Assembly (NCBI RefSeq): GCF_003386165.1
Contig: NZ_QRDV01000002.1
Span: 62,001-126,000, forward strand
Length of the DNA: 64,000 bases
Direction of reading: 5' to 3'
Source: Winogradskyella eximia
GTDB taxonomy: Bacteria > Bacteroidota > Bacteroidia > Flavobacteriales > Flavobacteriaceae
The notes beneath the pieces were generated by a model that did no database searches, was not told the DNA's origin, and worked only from the letters and a program-made list of their open reading frames with translations. A program made the position numbers and the translations under genes. This document shows positions 25,568 to 35,632 of the stretch, in pieces. The stretch's first letter is position 1. The number at the start of each line of letters is the position of its first letter.

Positions 25568-26023
25568 CTAGGGTCTATGTTTAAAAACAAATTATAATAC
25601 CTCTAAAATAAATCATTCTTTAATACCCTTTGGATTTACAGTCCTAGTTTCTGTAGCATAATTCATAAATACTTTCAGTGTATTAAGGTATATTTTACTT
25701 GCCAATGATTTTTTGAGATAAAATAATGTTACTACGATAAAATGAATCTGTTTTGATTTTGTAATTATCAAAATAGAGGTGTATATTTTGATATATTCAT
25801 AATTTATATACCTCAAAAATGAAGAGTTCATAAATCGTCTTTCGGTTGTCAATATGCTTATTAAATCTCGAATCTCTTGTACGCTACTGATTTCGGTAAA
25901 CAGCAAGCTTTACACCTAGCGATATAGAGAAAGTGAGTAAATATAGTCTCTCAGAATATGATTTCTATCATAAAATAAAAAACAGTCCTAAACTAAATTT
26001 GTAGAAAATTAATCAACTTAATT
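25568..26023. other. Non-coding gap before the methylmalonyl-CoA operon
   Basis: About 456 bp without a credible gene. A 97-codon minus-strand frame (25613-25906) is present but its composition is not protein-like and no family is recognised. The only readable element is a promoter-type box near the right end. Confidence 0.6.
25994..26001 (+). promoter_or_regulatory. Candidate -7 box of the methylmalonyl-CoA operon
   Basis: TAAATTTG fits TAnnTTTG and lies 22 bp before the first ATG of the operon. A clear -33 element is not seen. Confidence 0.5.
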
Positions 26024-26431
26024 ATGAATATATCACACATAGAGCATTTAGGAATTGCAGTAGAAAATTTAGATGAAGCCATTAAATACTATGAACAGGT
26101 ATTAGGGATGAAATGCTATTCTATAGAGGAGGTTGTCGATCAAAAAGTGAAGACAGCCTTTTTTTTGGTAGGTAACACAAAAATTGAATTATTAGAAAGT
26201 ACCTCGCCAGATGGACCAATAGGAAAATTTATCGCAAAAAAAGGACAAGGCATACATCATATAGCATTTGCAGTAGATAACACTACAGAAGCTTTAAAAA
26301 CAGCAGAAGAACGAGGTGTTACTTTAATTGATAAAACATCAAGAAAAGGAGCTGAAGGTTTAGAAATTGGATTCTTACATCCAAAATCAACCTTAGGTGT
26401 ACTTACAGAACTCTGTTCAAAACCAAAATAA
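26024..26431 (+). CDS. mce: Methylmalonyl-CoA epimerase
   Basis: 135 residues of the vicinal-oxygen-chelate fold: ISHIEHLGIAVENLDEAIKYYEQ at the start with a metal-ligand His, GKFIAKKGQGIHHIAFAVDN in the middle with the second His pair, and a Glu ligand in the C-terminal VLTELC. It interconverts (R)- and (S)-methylmalonyl-CoA. It is the first gene of a run that includes the mutase (which makes or uses the R form) and the decarboxylase (which uses the S form), so it links the two. The spacing to the next gene is 34 bp. Confidence 0.95.
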   Translation: MNISHIEHLGIAVENLDEAIKYYEQVLGMKCYSIEEVVDQKVKTAFFLVGNTKIELLESTSPDGPIGKFIAKKGQGIHHIAFAVDNTTEALKTAEERGVTLIDKTSRKGAEGLEIGFLHPKSTLGVLTELCSKPK

Positions 26432-26465
26432 ATTGATATCATATAATAGATAAGTAAAGAAAATT

Positions 26466-28025
26466 ATGGCAAATCAAGATAAAATTAATGAGCTCATAGA
26501 AAAAAGAGCAAAAGCGAAGTTGGGAGGAGGAGAAAAACGTATAGATTCTCAACATGCTAAAGGTAAATTAACAGCTCGTGAGCGTATCGATATTCTTTTA
26601 GACGACGATAGTTTTGAAGAATTTGACATGTTCGTAACGCATAGAACAAAATCGTTTGGATTAGACAAACAAATATACCTATCAGATGGTGTTGTTACAG
26701 GTCACGGAACAATTGACGGAAGAGTCGTCTATTTATTTGCACAAGATTTTACGGTTTTTGGAGGCTCATTATCTGAGACTTACGCCTTAAAAATTTGTAA
26801 GGTAATGGATATGGCAATGAAGATTGGTGTTCCGTTAATAGGATTAAATGATTCAGGTGGAGCACGTATTCAAGAAGGTGTAAGATCTTTAGCAGGTTAT
26901 GCAGAGATTTTTCAACGTAACATTATGGCTTCAGGTGTTATTCCTCAAATCTCTTCCATTTTAGGACCTTGTGCAGGTGGTGCAGTATATTCACCAGCAT
27001 TAACAGACTTTACGATAATGACCGAAGAAACAAGTTACATGTTTGTTACTGGTCCTAAGGTTGTGAAATCTGTAACAGGTGAAATTGTAACAGCAGAACA
27101 ACTAGGTGGTGCTAAAATACACTCAACACGTTCTGGTGTATCTCACTTTTTAGCTGAAAATGATGAAGAAAACTTATTGTTGATTCGTAAGATATTAAGT
27201 TATATGCCTTCTAATAATTTAGAAGAAGCACCAATACTTCCATGTAATGATCCTATCGACAGATTAGAGGATGCATTAAATGAGATTATTCCAGAAAATC
27301 CAAATCAACCTTATGATATTGTTGATGTTATTTCAATTCTTGCAGATAATGGTGAGTTTACAGAAGTACATAGAAACTATGCTAGAAATATTTGCGTAGG
27401 TTTTGCCAGATTCAATGGACGACCTATTGGTATTGTAGCTAATCAGCCTAAGTTTTATGCAGGTGTTTTAGATATTGATGCTTCTAGAAAAGCGGCAAGA
27501 TTTGTTCGTTTTTGTGATGCCTTCAATATTCCAATTGTAACACTTGTTGATGTCCCAGGTTTCTTACCAGGAACTGGTCAAGAATACGGTGGAATCATTT
27601 TACATGGTGCTAAATTATTATTTGCTTATGGCGAAGCTACAGTGCCTAAAGTAACAATTACACTACGTAAATCTTATGGTGGAGCGCATGATGTAATGAG
27701 CTGTAAACAATTAAGAGGAGATTTAAACTATGCATGGCCAACGGCAGAAATAGCAGTAATGGGAGCGAAGGGAGCTGTTGAAGTTTTAGAAGGATCTAAT
27801 ATTAGAAAAATTGAAGATGCTGATGAAAAACAAGAATACATCGATAAAAAAGAAGATGAATATACAGAGCGTTTTGCGAATCCTTACCAAGCAGCAAAAT
27901 ATGGATTTATTGATGATGTAATTGAACCGAGAAATACACGTTTCAGAATCATTAGAGCATTAGAATTGCTTCAAAATAAAAAGGATGTAAATCCACCAAA
28001 AAAACACTCAAACATTCCATTATAA
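26466..28025 (+). CDS. mmdA: Methylmalonyl-CoA decarboxylase alpha subunit (carboxyltransferase)
   Basis: 519 residues of the biotin-dependent carboxyltransferase family: [15 protein letters not shown], the first oxyanion loop [27 protein letters not shown], and the C-terminal domain [20 protein letters not shown] with SYGGAHDVM. The same fold serves propionyl-CoA carboxylase beta and methylmalonyl-CoA decarboxylase alpha. Here no biotin carboxylase gene is present, while OadG-like, biotin-carrier and OadB-like genes follow, so the decarboxylase role is preferred: it moves CO2 from (S)-methylmalonyl-CoA to biotin. Its stop overlaps the next start as TAATG. Confidence 0.93.
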   Translation: MANQDKINELIEKRAKAKLGGGEKRIDSQHAKGKLTARERIDILLDDDSFEEFDMFVTHRTKSFGLDKQIYLSDGVVTGHGTIDGRVVYLFAQDFTVFGGSLSETYALKICKVMDMAMKIGVPLIGLNDSGGARIQEGVRSLAGYAEIFQRNIMASGVIPQISSILGPCAGGAVYSPALTDFTIMTEETSYMFVTGPKVVKSVTGEIVTAEQLGGAKIHSTRSGVSHFLAENDEENLLLIRKILSYMPSNNLEEAPILPCNDPIDRLEDALNEIIPENPNQPYDIVDVISILADNGEFTEVHRNYARNICVGFARFNGRPIGIVANQPKFYAGVLDIDASRKAARFVRFCDAFNIPIVTLVDVPGFLPGTGQEYGGIILHGAKLLFAYGEATVPKVTITLRKSYGGAHDVMSCKQLRGDLNYAWPTAEIAVMGAKGAVEVLEGSNIRKIEDADEKQEYIDKKEDEYTERFANPYQAAKYGFIDDVIEPRNTRFRIIRALELLQNKKDVNPPKKHSNIPL

Positions 28026-28384
28026 TGACACAGATACTATTATATACAGATCCTATTAGTGAAGGATACGTTATACTTATCACCGGATTATTAATTGTTT
28101 TTAGTGCTTTGGTGATACTTGCGCTTTTCTTTAACTACGGATTACCAATTATGCTTTATGTCTATAAAATTATTACAAAAGGTAAAGACAAAAAAATAAG
28201 CGAAATTAAGGTGAAAACAGATAGTGGTTTTACAGGAGAAATTTCTGCTGTAATTGGTGCTTCGGTTCATATGTACTTAAGTGAACAGCATGATATAGAA
28301 AGTGGCATTTTAACCATTAAGCAGGTCAAAAAAACATATTCACCTTGGAGTTCTAAGATATACGGAATTCAAAATAGATTATAA
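28025..28384 (+). CDS. OadG family decarboxylase gamma/delta subunit
   Basis: 119 residues with one membrane span (GYVILITGLLIVFSALVILA, about residues 14-35) and a hydrophilic C-terminal tail with DSGFTGEISAVIGASVHMYL. OadG-type subunits hold the carboxyltransferase on the membrane beta subunit and help assembly of Na+-pumping decarboxylases. The start overlaps the mmdA stop by one base (TAATG), which indicates translational coupling. Sequence conservation in this family is low, so the call leans on size, the single span and position. Confidence 0.85.
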   Translation: MTQILLYTDPISEGYVILITGLLIVFSALVILALFFNYGLPIMLYVYKIITKGKDKKISEIKVKTDSGFTGEISAVIGASVHMYLSEQHDIESGILTIKQVKKTYSPWSSKIYGIQNRL

Positions 28385-28387
28385 AAT

Positions 28388-28471
28388 ATGAAAACAGGCT
28401 TGTTCAAAATGTCATCACGCAAGGAAATGATTAATAGCGAACAGCATGTGACCATAAAAAACAATAAATAA
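28388..28471 (+). CDS. Possible small protein in the decarboxylase operon (27 aa)
   Basis: A 27-codon frame (MKTGLFKMSSRKEMINSEQH and six more residues) fills the 93 bp between the OadG and biotin-carrier genes, starting 4 bp after the OadG stop and ending 7 bp before the next ATG. The tight fit on both sides supports translation. No family is recognised and it could be chance. Confidence 0.3.
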   Translation: MKTGLFKMSSRKEMINSEQHVTIKNNK

Positions 28472-28477
28472 AGAGAC

Positions 28478-28897
28478 ATGAAAAGTTATAAATTCAAAGT
28501 CAACGAAAACGGGTATACCGTTAATATAAAATCACATGATGACAATGTGATCAATTTAGAGGTCAATGGAACTTCCTATGAAGTTATAATGCAAAAAGAC
28601 ATTAAAAAAACGAAAACACCGACGTTAGTTCGTTCGGCTTCAAAACAACCAGCTGCACCTTTACAAGTCACACCTAAATCTACAAAAACTAAAATTGTAG
28701 CACCTATACCAGGTACCATATTATCTCTTAACGTAAAGGTTGGAGATACTATAAAGGAAAACGATTTATTATTAGTTCTTGAAGCGATGAAAATGGAAAA
28801 TAATATCATCGCAGAAAAATCTGGAGTTGTTGCATCTATTCAAGTTGCAGTAGGACAACAAGTGTTGCAAGATGCTTTATTGATAGAACTAGAATAA
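28478..28897 (+). CDS. mmdC: Biotin carrier protein of methylmalonyl-CoA decarboxylase
   Basis: 139 residues. The C-terminal lipoyl/biotinyl domain starts at IVAPIPGTILSLNVKVGDT and contains LEAMKMENNI, where the Lys between the two Met residues is the biotinylation site. A Lys/Thr/Pro/Ala linker (residues ~45-72) joins a small N-terminal domain. The protein carries CO2 from the alpha subunit to the membrane beta subunit. Its place between the OadG and OadB genes matches gene order in known decarboxylase sodium pumps. Confidence 0.93.
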   Translation: MKSYKFKVNENGYTVNIKSHDDNVINLEVNGTSYEVIMQKDIKKTKTPTLVRSASKQPAAPLQVTPKSTKTKIVAPIPGTILSLNVKVGDTIKENDLLLVLEAMKMENNIIAEKSGVVASIQVAVGQQVLQDALLIELE

Positions 28898-28955
28898 TAA
28901 TATCCAAATTGATGTGATTCAATAAAGAAAATTAATCATTATTTAAAATTTTAAA

Positions 28956-30275
28956 ATGAAGAAACTAATTATAATATTTAGTGCCATCTCATTGCTTGTT
29001 TTTATTAGACCAGTACTTGGTTTAGGCGCAAATATAGCCACTACTAATTCTTCTGTATCAACAGCACAAGTTGATGTTGCAGAAGAAGAGAGTATTATCG
29101 ATAAAGCCGTTGATGGCATAAAAACGTTTTACAGTTACACAGGATTTGCAAATTCCTCTTCTGGAAATGTTATTATGATAATCATAGGTATCGTTTTTAT
29201 ATATCTAGGTATTAAATACGATTACGAACCTTTATTACTAATCCCAATTGGTACAGGTGTTATTTTAGGAAATATTCCTTTTGTAGCTGGAAATCAAACG
29301 GGTATTTATGAAACAGGATCGGTATTAAACTATCTCTATTTTGGAGTTGTAAAAGGGGTTTATCCACCGCTTATTTTCTTAGGTATTGGAGCTATGACCG
29401 ATTTTTCATCGCTAATAGCAAATCCAAAATTAATGCTTTTAGGAGGTGCAGCACAAATTGGAGTGTTCGCTACATTTTTGGGAGCTCTGTATTTAGGATT
29501 TAACTTACCAGAAGCTGGAGCTATTGGTATTATAGGTGGAGCAGATGGGCCAACAGCCATATTCTTATCCTCTAAATTAGCAAATGGTATCAACATACTT
29601 GAAGATGGTACCACCGTTAAAAACTTAATTGGACCAATTGCTATTGCAGCATATTCTTATATGGCATTAGTACCTGTTATTCAACCACCATTAATGCGTT
29701 TATTAATATCTAAGAAAGACAGAAAGATTAAAATGAAACCACCAAGAGCGGTAACTCAGAAAGAAAAAATGATTTTCCCTGTAGTGGCTTTAATCTTAAC
29801 CTTATTTATTTCGCCAAGTGCGTTACCATTATTAGGGATGTTATTCTTTGGAAACTTATTAAAAGAATCTGGAAGAACAGAACGTTTAGCAGATACAGCA
29901 AGAACTAAATTAATTGACATAGTAACTATTTTATTAGGTGTTACTGTTGGTGCATCAACTCAAGCCGATATCTTTATCACTAAAGATTCTATGTTAATAT
30001 TTGGTCTTGGTGCCATCTCATTTGTGATTGCAACTTGTGGAGGATTGTTATTTGCTAAATTTATGAATCTATTCTTAAAAGGCGATAATAAAATAAATCC
30101 ATTAATTGGAGCCGCAGGAGTTTCAGCAGTTCCAGATAGCGCAAGAGTAGTACACCACGAAGGTTTAAAATCAGACCCATCTAACTTTTTATTAATGCAT
30201 GCCATGGCACCTAATGTTTCTGGTGTTATTGGTTCTGCAATTGCTGCAGGTATTATTTTAAGTTTCTTAGGATAA
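28956..30275 (+). CDS. mmdB: Na+-translocating decarboxylase beta subunit (OadB/MmdB family)
   Basis: 439 residues with many membrane spans. The family blocks are ILGNIPFVAGNQTG, PPLIFLGIGAMTDFSSLIANPK, GAIGIIGGADGPTAIFLSSK (with the functional Asp of the Na+ site), and AAGVSAVPDSARVVHHEG near the C-terminus. It decarboxylates carboxybiotin with consumption of a proton and pumps Na+ out. An N-terminal hydrophobic leader and a linker (residues ~1-60) precede the conserved core, longer than the shortest homologues. The gene completes a four-subunit membrane decarboxylase. Confidence 0.95.
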   Translation: MKKLIIIFSAISLLVFIRPVLGLGANIATTNSSVSTAQVDVAEEESIIDKAVDGIKTFYSYTGFANSSSGNVIMIIIGIVFIYLGIKYDYEPLLLIPIGTGVILGNIPFVAGNQTGIYETGSVLNYLYFGVVKGVYPPLIFLGIGAMTDFSSLIANPKLMLLGGAAQIGVFATFLGALYLGFNLPEAGAIGIIGGADGPTAIFLSSKLANGINILEDGTTVKNLIGPIAIAAYSYMALVPVIQPPLMRLLISKKDRKIKMKPPRAVTQKEKMIFPVVALILTLFISPSALPLLGMLFFGNLLKESGRTERLADTARTKLIDIVTILLGVTVGASTQADIFITKDSMLIFGLGAISFVIATCGGLLFAKFMNLFLKGDNKINPLIGAAGVSAVPDSARVVHHEGLKSDPSNFLLMHAMAPNVSGVIGSAIAAGIILSFLG

Positions 30276-30321
30276 CATTTTAACCATTAGTTGAAAGATA
30301 TAAAACACTAAATTTTACATT

Positions 30322-31611
30322 ATGAAAATACCAAATATAATGACAGCCAATGATGCTGTTAAACTAATAGAATCAGGAGATCGCGTATTAATTCAAGGTG
30401 GTTCTGCTACACCACAAACATTAGTGAGAGCTATGGTGGCAAGAGCTCCAGAATTAAGAAATGTTGAAATAGTTCATTTACACACCGAAGGTGAAAGTGG
30501 TTATACAAATCCCGATCTACGGGAGAGCTTTCATACCAAAGCTTTCTTTATAGGAGGAAATGTTAGAAAAATGGTAGGTAATACTGTGGATTATATTCCT
30601 ATTTTCTTAAGTGATATTCCTAGTTTGTTCCGTGAAGGGTATATGGATTTAGATGTGGTTTTAGTTAATGTATCACCACCAGATAAGCACGGTTTCTGTT
30701 CCTTAGGTGTTTCTGTAGATATTGTAATTTCTGGTATTGAAAGAGGTAAAAAAATTATAGCTCAGATCAATCCTAAGATGCCACGTACTTTTGGCGATGC
30801 ATTGGTGCATTTAAATAAATTTCATGCTTGTGTTTTAGTAGATGAAGATATTCATGAAATGAAATTTGTAGCACCTTCTGCACAAGAACAAGCCATTGGT
30901 AAAAATATCGCTGGGATTATAGAAGATGGAGCAACGCTTCAAATGGGTATTGGAGGTATTCCTAATGCCGTTTTAACATATCTAACAAATCATAAAAACT
31001 TAGGAGTGCATACAGAAATGTTCTCTGAAGGTATTGTAGATTTAGTAGAAAAAGGAATTGTTAATGGTTCTCAGAAAAAAGTAAATCCTTATAAAATTAT
31101 TTCTGGTTTTGCTATGGGAACACGTCGTTTGTATGATTTTATGGATGATAATCCAGAAATTGAAATGAATGATATTGCTTATGTCAATGACACGTCTATT
31201 ATTCGTCAAAATCCTAAAGTAACTGCTATCAATTCTGCTATAGAAATTGATTTTACAGGTCAGGTTTGTGCAGATTCTATAGGTACAAGAATGTTTTCTG
31301 GTGTTGGTGGTCAAATGGACTTTATGCGTGGTGCAGCTTTATCAAAAGGAGGTAAGCCTATCATTGCCATTACATCTACAACTTTGAAAGGAGTGTCTAA
31401 AATTGTACCTTCGCTAAAACCAGGAGCAGGTGTAGTTACTACTAGAGCACATGCCAGATATGTAGCGACTGAATATGGTATTGCTGAATTGTTTGGTAGA
31501 AGCTTAAAAGAACGCGCACAATCGTTAAGAGATATTGCACATCCTGATAGTAGAGAAGAATTAGATAAAGCTATTTTTGAAAGATTTGGAAGTAGTTTAA
31601 TGATAAAATAA
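30322..31611 (+). CDS. Acetyl-CoA hydrolase/transferase family CoA-transferase
   Basis: 429 residues of the class I CoA-transferase family: GDRVLIQGGSATPQTLV near the start, DVVLVNVSPPDKHGFCSLG, then LQMGIGGIPNAVLTYL and HTEMFSEGIVDLVEKG. The last block is where the CoA-linked catalytic Glu lies in this family. Annotated relatives move CoA between acetyl-, propionyl-, succinyl- or butyryl-CoA and a free acid. Placed between the decarboxylase and the mutase, a propionyl-CoA:succinate CoA-transferase is the natural role, which would regenerate succinyl-CoA for the mutase. The substrate pair is inferred. Confidence 0.92.
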   Translation: MKIPNIMTANDAVKLIESGDRVLIQGGSATPQTLVRAMVARAPELRNVEIVHLHTEGESGYTNPDLRESFHTKAFFIGGNVRKMVGNTVDYIPIFLSDIPSLFREGYMDLDVVLVNVSPPDKHGFCSLGVSVDIVISGIERGKKIIAQINPKMPRTFGDALVHLNKFHACVLVDEDIHEMKFVAPSAQEQAIGKNIAGIIEDGATLQMGIGGIPNAVLTYLTNHKNLGVHTEMFSEGIVDLVEKGIVNGSQKKVNPYKIISGFAMGTRRLYDFMDDNPEIEMNDIAYVNDTSIIRQNPKVTAINSAIEIDFTGQVCADSIGTRMFSGVGGQMDFMRGAALSKGGKPIIAITSTTLKGVSKIVPSLKPGAGVVTTRAHARYVATEYGIAELFGRSLKERAQSLRDIAHPDSREELDKAIFERFGSSLMIK

Positions 31612-31632
31612 ATTTGAATAATAGTAATTATT

Positions 31633-33423
31633 ATGAATAATAAAAACAAACCACTTTTTTCAGAATTTCCACCAGTTTCAACTGAGCAGTGGATGGAAAG
31701 AGTGACAGCCGATTTAAAAGGCGCTGACTTTGATAAAAAATTAGTTTGGAAAAACCTCAGCGGTATCAATATACAGCCTTGTTACAATAGTGAAAGTAAA
31801 ATTACACAGCTTAAGAATACAGGTGAAAATTCTCAAGGTTTAGTGAATTACCGTAAGGTTTCTGTGTGTTGTGGAGAAACTGGAAATGATCTTGCAAAAA
31901 AAGCGATTGAAGAAGGTATTAATGGTATCATTTTTCAATTAATAGATACAGTGCCAGTTGCAGAGCTTTTAAAAGGTATCGATTTAAACCAAATTACAGT
32001 TTCTTTTGATGTCTATAATAATGCCACAGCATTTACTAAAGATTTGGTAGCCTTTGCTAAAGGAAAAGATCTTAAAGGCTATATTAATACAGGTATTATT
32101 TCTAACTATGTTACAACAGGTTCTTTTGATGACAGTCAAATTGAGATTGCTGCAGAATTAGTATCGTTAACTGCTGATTTTCCTAATTTTAAAGCTCTCA
32201 CCATTTCAGGGACTGAGTATCTAGATTCAGGTGCTAATCAAGTACAAGAAATTGCTTACACATTAAATTCATTAGTGTTTTTAACTGAAAAACTAAAGGC
32301 AAAAGGTGTTGCCGTTCAAGATATATTTAACAACTTAAACTTTCTTCTAGCTATTGGATTAGAGTATTTTGTTGAAATAGGAAAGTTTAGAGCATTTAAT
32401 AATTTATTAGCTGAAGTTGCTGCTAAATATGGAGTCTCAGAATTTTCTAATACCATTACAGCTAAAACCTCTATTTGGAGTAAATCAATTACAGATGCAG
32501 AAACCAATTTGTTGCGTTGTACCACAGAAGCTATGTCTGCCATATTAGGTAATGTTGACGGTGTTTTAATTGATCCTTACGATAAAGAATTTAAAAGTGC
32601 TTCAGATTTTTCAAGCCGAATTGCAGGTAACATTACAACCATTTTAAGAGAAGAATCTTATTTTGGTAAAGTGTCTAATCCGGTGGATGGTTCTTATTAT
32701 ATTGAAGAAGTTAGTTCTAAGATTGCAGAAAAAGCTTTAGAGTTGTTCAAAGCTATTGAAGCGGCAGGAGGATTTTATAAAGCATTTGAAAACGAAACAA
32801 TTCAACAACAAATTGCTGAAATTCGTTTGCAAAAACTAAAATTAATAAGTCAACGTAGAACTCCAATGGTAGGTATTAATAAGTATCCTAACTTAATGGA
32901 AACTGTTGATGCTAGTCTACTTTCTGTAGGTGGTGCTTCTAATTCAAAAGTATTAACACCAAGAAGAGCATCTTTAGAAATTGAAGCAATGCGACGATTT
33001 ACTGAAGAATTAGTAGCAGATACTAATGTGCGTCCAATAGTACAATTAGTAAGTTACGGAAATTTAACGATGCGTAAAGCTAGAGCAGCTTTTGCTTATG
33101 ACTTTATTGGCGTCAGTGGTTTTGATGTTCACCAAGAAGAAAGCTTTAAAAGTGCAGAATTAGCCGCTAAAGAAAGTGCGAAATCAGATTCTCATGTGGT
33201 TGTCATTTGTAGTTCTGATGAAGATTACGATGAAACAGCTGTGGACTTTATAAAAACATTTAGAGCTCTCAATACTGATAAAGTATTATTGTTGGCAGGT
33301 GCTCCAAAAAATATGGATGAATTAACTGAAGCTGGTTTAGACGGTGTTGTAAATATGAGATCAGATGTTCTTGTGACACTTTCAGCTATTCAGAAAAAAG
33401 TCCAAAACAACTTAAAATCTTAA
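31633..33423 (+). CDS. mutA: Methylmalonyl-CoA mutase, small (beta) subunit
   Basis: 596 residues related over the full length to the large subunit but without its cobalamin-binding DxHxxG motif: the C-terminal flavodoxin-like part reads [20 protein letters not shown] and [20 protein letters not shown]. The N-terminal half has the TIM-barrel blocks [16 protein letters not shown] and [20 protein letters not shown]. This is the structural partner of the catalytic chain. It starts 21 bp after the CoA-transferase gene and ends 5 bp before the large subunit, so all are cotranscribed. Confidence 0.94.
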   Translation: MNNKNKPLFSEFPPVSTEQWMERVTADLKGADFDKKLVWKNLSGINIQPCYNSESKITQLKNTGENSQGLVNYRKVSVCCGETGNDLAKKAIEEGINGIIFQLIDTVPVAELLKGIDLNQITVSFDVYNNATAFTKDLVAFAKGKDLKGYINTGIISNYVTTGSFDDSQIEIAAELVSLTADFPNFKALTISGTEYLDSGANQVQEIAYTLNSLVFLTEKLKAKGVAVQDIFNNLNFLLAIGLEYFVEIGKFRAFNNLLAEVAAKYGVSEFSNTITAKTSIWSKSITDAETNLLRCTTEAMSAILGNVDGVLIDPYDKEFKSASDFSSRIAGNITTILREESYFGKVSNPVDGSYYIEEVSSKIAEKALELFKAIEAAGGFYKAFENETIQQQIAEIRLQKLKLISQRRTPMVGINKYPNLMETVDASLLSVGGASNSKVLTPRRASLEIEAMRRFTEELVADTNVRPIVQLVSYGNLTMRKARAAFAYDFIGVSGFDVHQEESFKSAELAAKESAKSDSHVVVICSSDEDYDETAVDFIKTFRALNTDKVLLLAGAPKNMDELTEAGLDGVVNMRSDVLVTLSAIQKKVQNNLKS

Positions 33424-33428
33424 GAACT

Positions 33429-35561
33429 ATGCAACCAGATTTTTCAGATATAAAATTAAATTCAGCTGTAAAACATACTGCTGCAATTAAAGAGAATAAA
33501 GATGTTTGGAATACTCCTGAGGGAATTCCTGTTAAAAAACATTTTACAAAAGACGATATTGCAACTGCAGAACATTTAAGTTTCTCTGCAGGTGTTCCTC
33601 CCTTTTTAAGAGGACCTTACAGCGCCATGTATGCGATGCGTCCATGGACTATTAGACAATATGCAGGTTTTTCAACAGCAGAAGAATCAAATGCTTTTTA
33701 CAGAAGAAATTTAGCAGCAGGACAAAAAGGGCTGTCAGTAGCATTCGATTTGGCTACGCATAGAGGTTATGATTCCGATCATCCACGTGTAACGGGAGAT
33801 GTTGGTAAAGCAGGTGTAGCGATAGATTCTATTTTAGATATGGAAATTTTGTTCGATCAAATTCCATTAGATAAAATGTCGGTTTCTATGACTATGAATG
33901 GAGCGGTATTACCAATTATGGCCTTTTATATTGCTGCTGCAAAAAAACAAGGTGTGGCTTTAGATCAACTTTCTGGAACTATTCAGAATGATATTCTAAA
34001 AGAATTTATGGTGCGTAATACGTACATTTATCCACCATTACCTTCTATGAAAATTATTGGTGATATTTTTGATTATACCACTAAAAATATGCCGAAGTTT
34101 AATTCCATTTCTATTAGCGGTTACCACATGCAAGAAGCTGGTGCAACGGCTGATATTGAATTAGCATACACGTTAGCCGATGGTATGGAATACATTAGAA
34201 CCGGATTAAAATCTGGTTTAAAAATTGATGAATTCGCACCGCGTTTATCGTTTTTCTGGGCAGTAGGAATGAATCACTTTATGGAAATTGCTAAAATGCG
34301 TGCTGCGCGTATGCTTTGGGCAAAAATCATAAAATCATTTAACCCAACAAATCCAAAATCTATGGCATTGCGTACGCATAGTCAAACCTCTGGTTGGAGT
34401 TTAAGTGAGCAAGATCCTTTTAATAATGTTGCCAGAACTTGTATAGAAGCTATGGCAGCCACTTTAGGTGGTACACAATCTTTACATACGAATGCGTTGG
34501 ATGAAGCTATTGCTTTACCAACAGATTTCTCTGCGCGTATTGCTCGTAATACACAAATCTTTATCCAAGATGAAACACAGATGACAAAATCTGTTGATCC
34601 TTGGGCTGGTTCTTATTATGTGGAATATTTAACACAAGAAATCGCTAAGAAAGCTTGGAAGTTAATTGAAGAAGTTGAAGAACTTGGTGGTATGGCAAAA
34701 GCTATTGAAACAGGAGTTCCTAAATTACGTATTGAAGAGGCTTCTGCTCGTAAACAAGCACGTTTAGATTCTGGTCAAGATATTCTTGTTGGCGTGAACA
34801 AGTTTAAAACAACTGAAAAATCAAATATTGAAATTTTAGAAGTTGATAATACCGTTGTTAGAGATTCTCAAATAGCGCGTTTAAATAAAATGAAGGCTGA
34901 GCGTAATTCAGAATTGGTTGCTGCTAATTTAAAAGCCTTAGAAAATTGTGCTGGTGGAGGTGAAGGTAATTTATTGGAATTAGCTGTTGAAGCGGCTGAA
35001 AATTTTGCTACATTAGGTGAAATTTCAGATGCTTTAGAAGTTCATTTTGGAAGACATAAAGCGGATACTAAATTAATAAGTGGAGTGTACGGAAAAGAAG
35101 TTGATAACGATAGTACGTTTGCAAAAGCGTTAAAAATGACTGATAAATTTGCAGAAATTGAAGGACGTCGTCCAAGAGTTATGGTTGCAAAAATGGGTCA
35201 GGATGGGCATGATAGAGGCGCAAAAGTTGTAGCGTCTAGTTTTGCTGATTTAGGTTTTGATGTTGATATGGGAGGTTTGTTTCAAACACCAGAAGAAGTA
35301 GCCAAACAAGCTATAGAAAATGATGTACACTTTGTTGGTGCATCAAGTTTAGCGGCTGGACACAAAACGTTAATTCCTCAGTTAATTGGTGAATTAGAGA
35401 AATTAGGCCGACCAGATATTATGGTTTTTGCAGGTGGAGTTATTCCGGCACAAGATTATGATTACTTATTAGAAAGAAAAGTAGTCGCTATTTTTGGTCC
35501 TGGAACTGTAATTTCAGAAGCAGCCATTACTATTATGGAAAAATATTTAGAACAAGAATAA
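33429..35561 (+). CDS. mutB: Methylmalonyl-CoA mutase, large (alpha) catalytic subunit
   Basis: 710 residues. [20 protein letters not shown] is the N-terminal substrate-channel block, [20 protein letters not shown] sits in the barrel, and [20 protein letters not shown] carries the cobalamin-ligating His594, followed by [13 protein letters not shown] and FAGGVIP of the B12-binding fold. It interconverts succinyl-CoA and (R)-methylmalonyl-CoA. It is the last gene of the operon and is followed by a strong terminator. Its chaperone GTPase MeaB is encoded close by on the other strand. Confidence 0.97.
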   Translation: MQPDFSDIKLNSAVKHTAAIKENKDVWNTPEGIPVKKHFTKDDIATAEHLSFSAGVPPFLRGPYSAMYAMRPWTIRQYAGFSTAEESNAFYRRNLAAGQKGLSVAFDLATHRGYDSDHPRVTGDVGKAGVAIDSILDMEILFDQIPLDKMSVSMTMNGAVLPIMAFYIAAAKKQGVALDQLSGTIQNDILKEFMVRNTYIYPPLPSMKIIGDIFDYTTKNMPKFNSISISGYHMQEAGATADIELAYTLADGMEYIRTGLKSGLKIDEFAPRLSFFWAVGMNHFMEIAKMRAARMLWAKIIKSFNPTNPKSMALRTHSQTSGWSLSEQDPFNNVARTCIEAMAATLGGTQSLHTNALDEAIALPTDFSARIARNTQIFIQDETQMTKSVDPWAGSYYVEYLTQEIAKKAWKLIEEVEELGGMAKAIETGVPKLRIEEASARKQARLDSGQDILVGVNKFKTTEKSNIEILEVDNTVVRDSQIARLNKMKAERNSELVAANLKALENCAGGGEGNLLELAVEAAENFATLGEISDALEVHFGRHKADTKLISGVYGKEVDNDSTFAKALKMTDKFAEIEGRRPRVMVAKMGQDGHDRGAKVVASSFADLGFDVDMGGLFQTPEEVAKQAIENDVHFVGASSLAAGHKTLIPQLIGELEKLGRPDIMVFAGGVIPAQDYDYLLERKVVAIFGPGTVISEAAITIMEKYLEQE

Positions 35562-35578
35562 GTTCTGATTAATAGCAG

Positions 35579-35613
35579 AAAAAGCCTGAGCATTATAATG
35601 TTTGGGCTTTTTT
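35579..35613 (+). terminator. Terminator between mutB and the convergent thioesterase gene
   Basis: AAAAGCC...GGGCTTTT closes a long stem that continues inward through GU and AU pairs, with T runs on the plus strand and A runs upstream, so it can serve both strands. Confidence 0.85.
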
Positions 35614-35632
35614 ATATTTTAACTAATACTGT

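Noticed and set aside
25613-25906. A 97-codon minus-strand frame before the methylmalonyl-CoA operon, with a tail vaguely like an integrase
   Set aside because: The tail resemblance is a few residues only; the body has no recombinase motif and the composition looks non-coding.
28576-28809. Antisense frames within the decarboxylase and other operons
   Set aside because: They mirror real genes on the other strand and have no independent start, spacing or family support.
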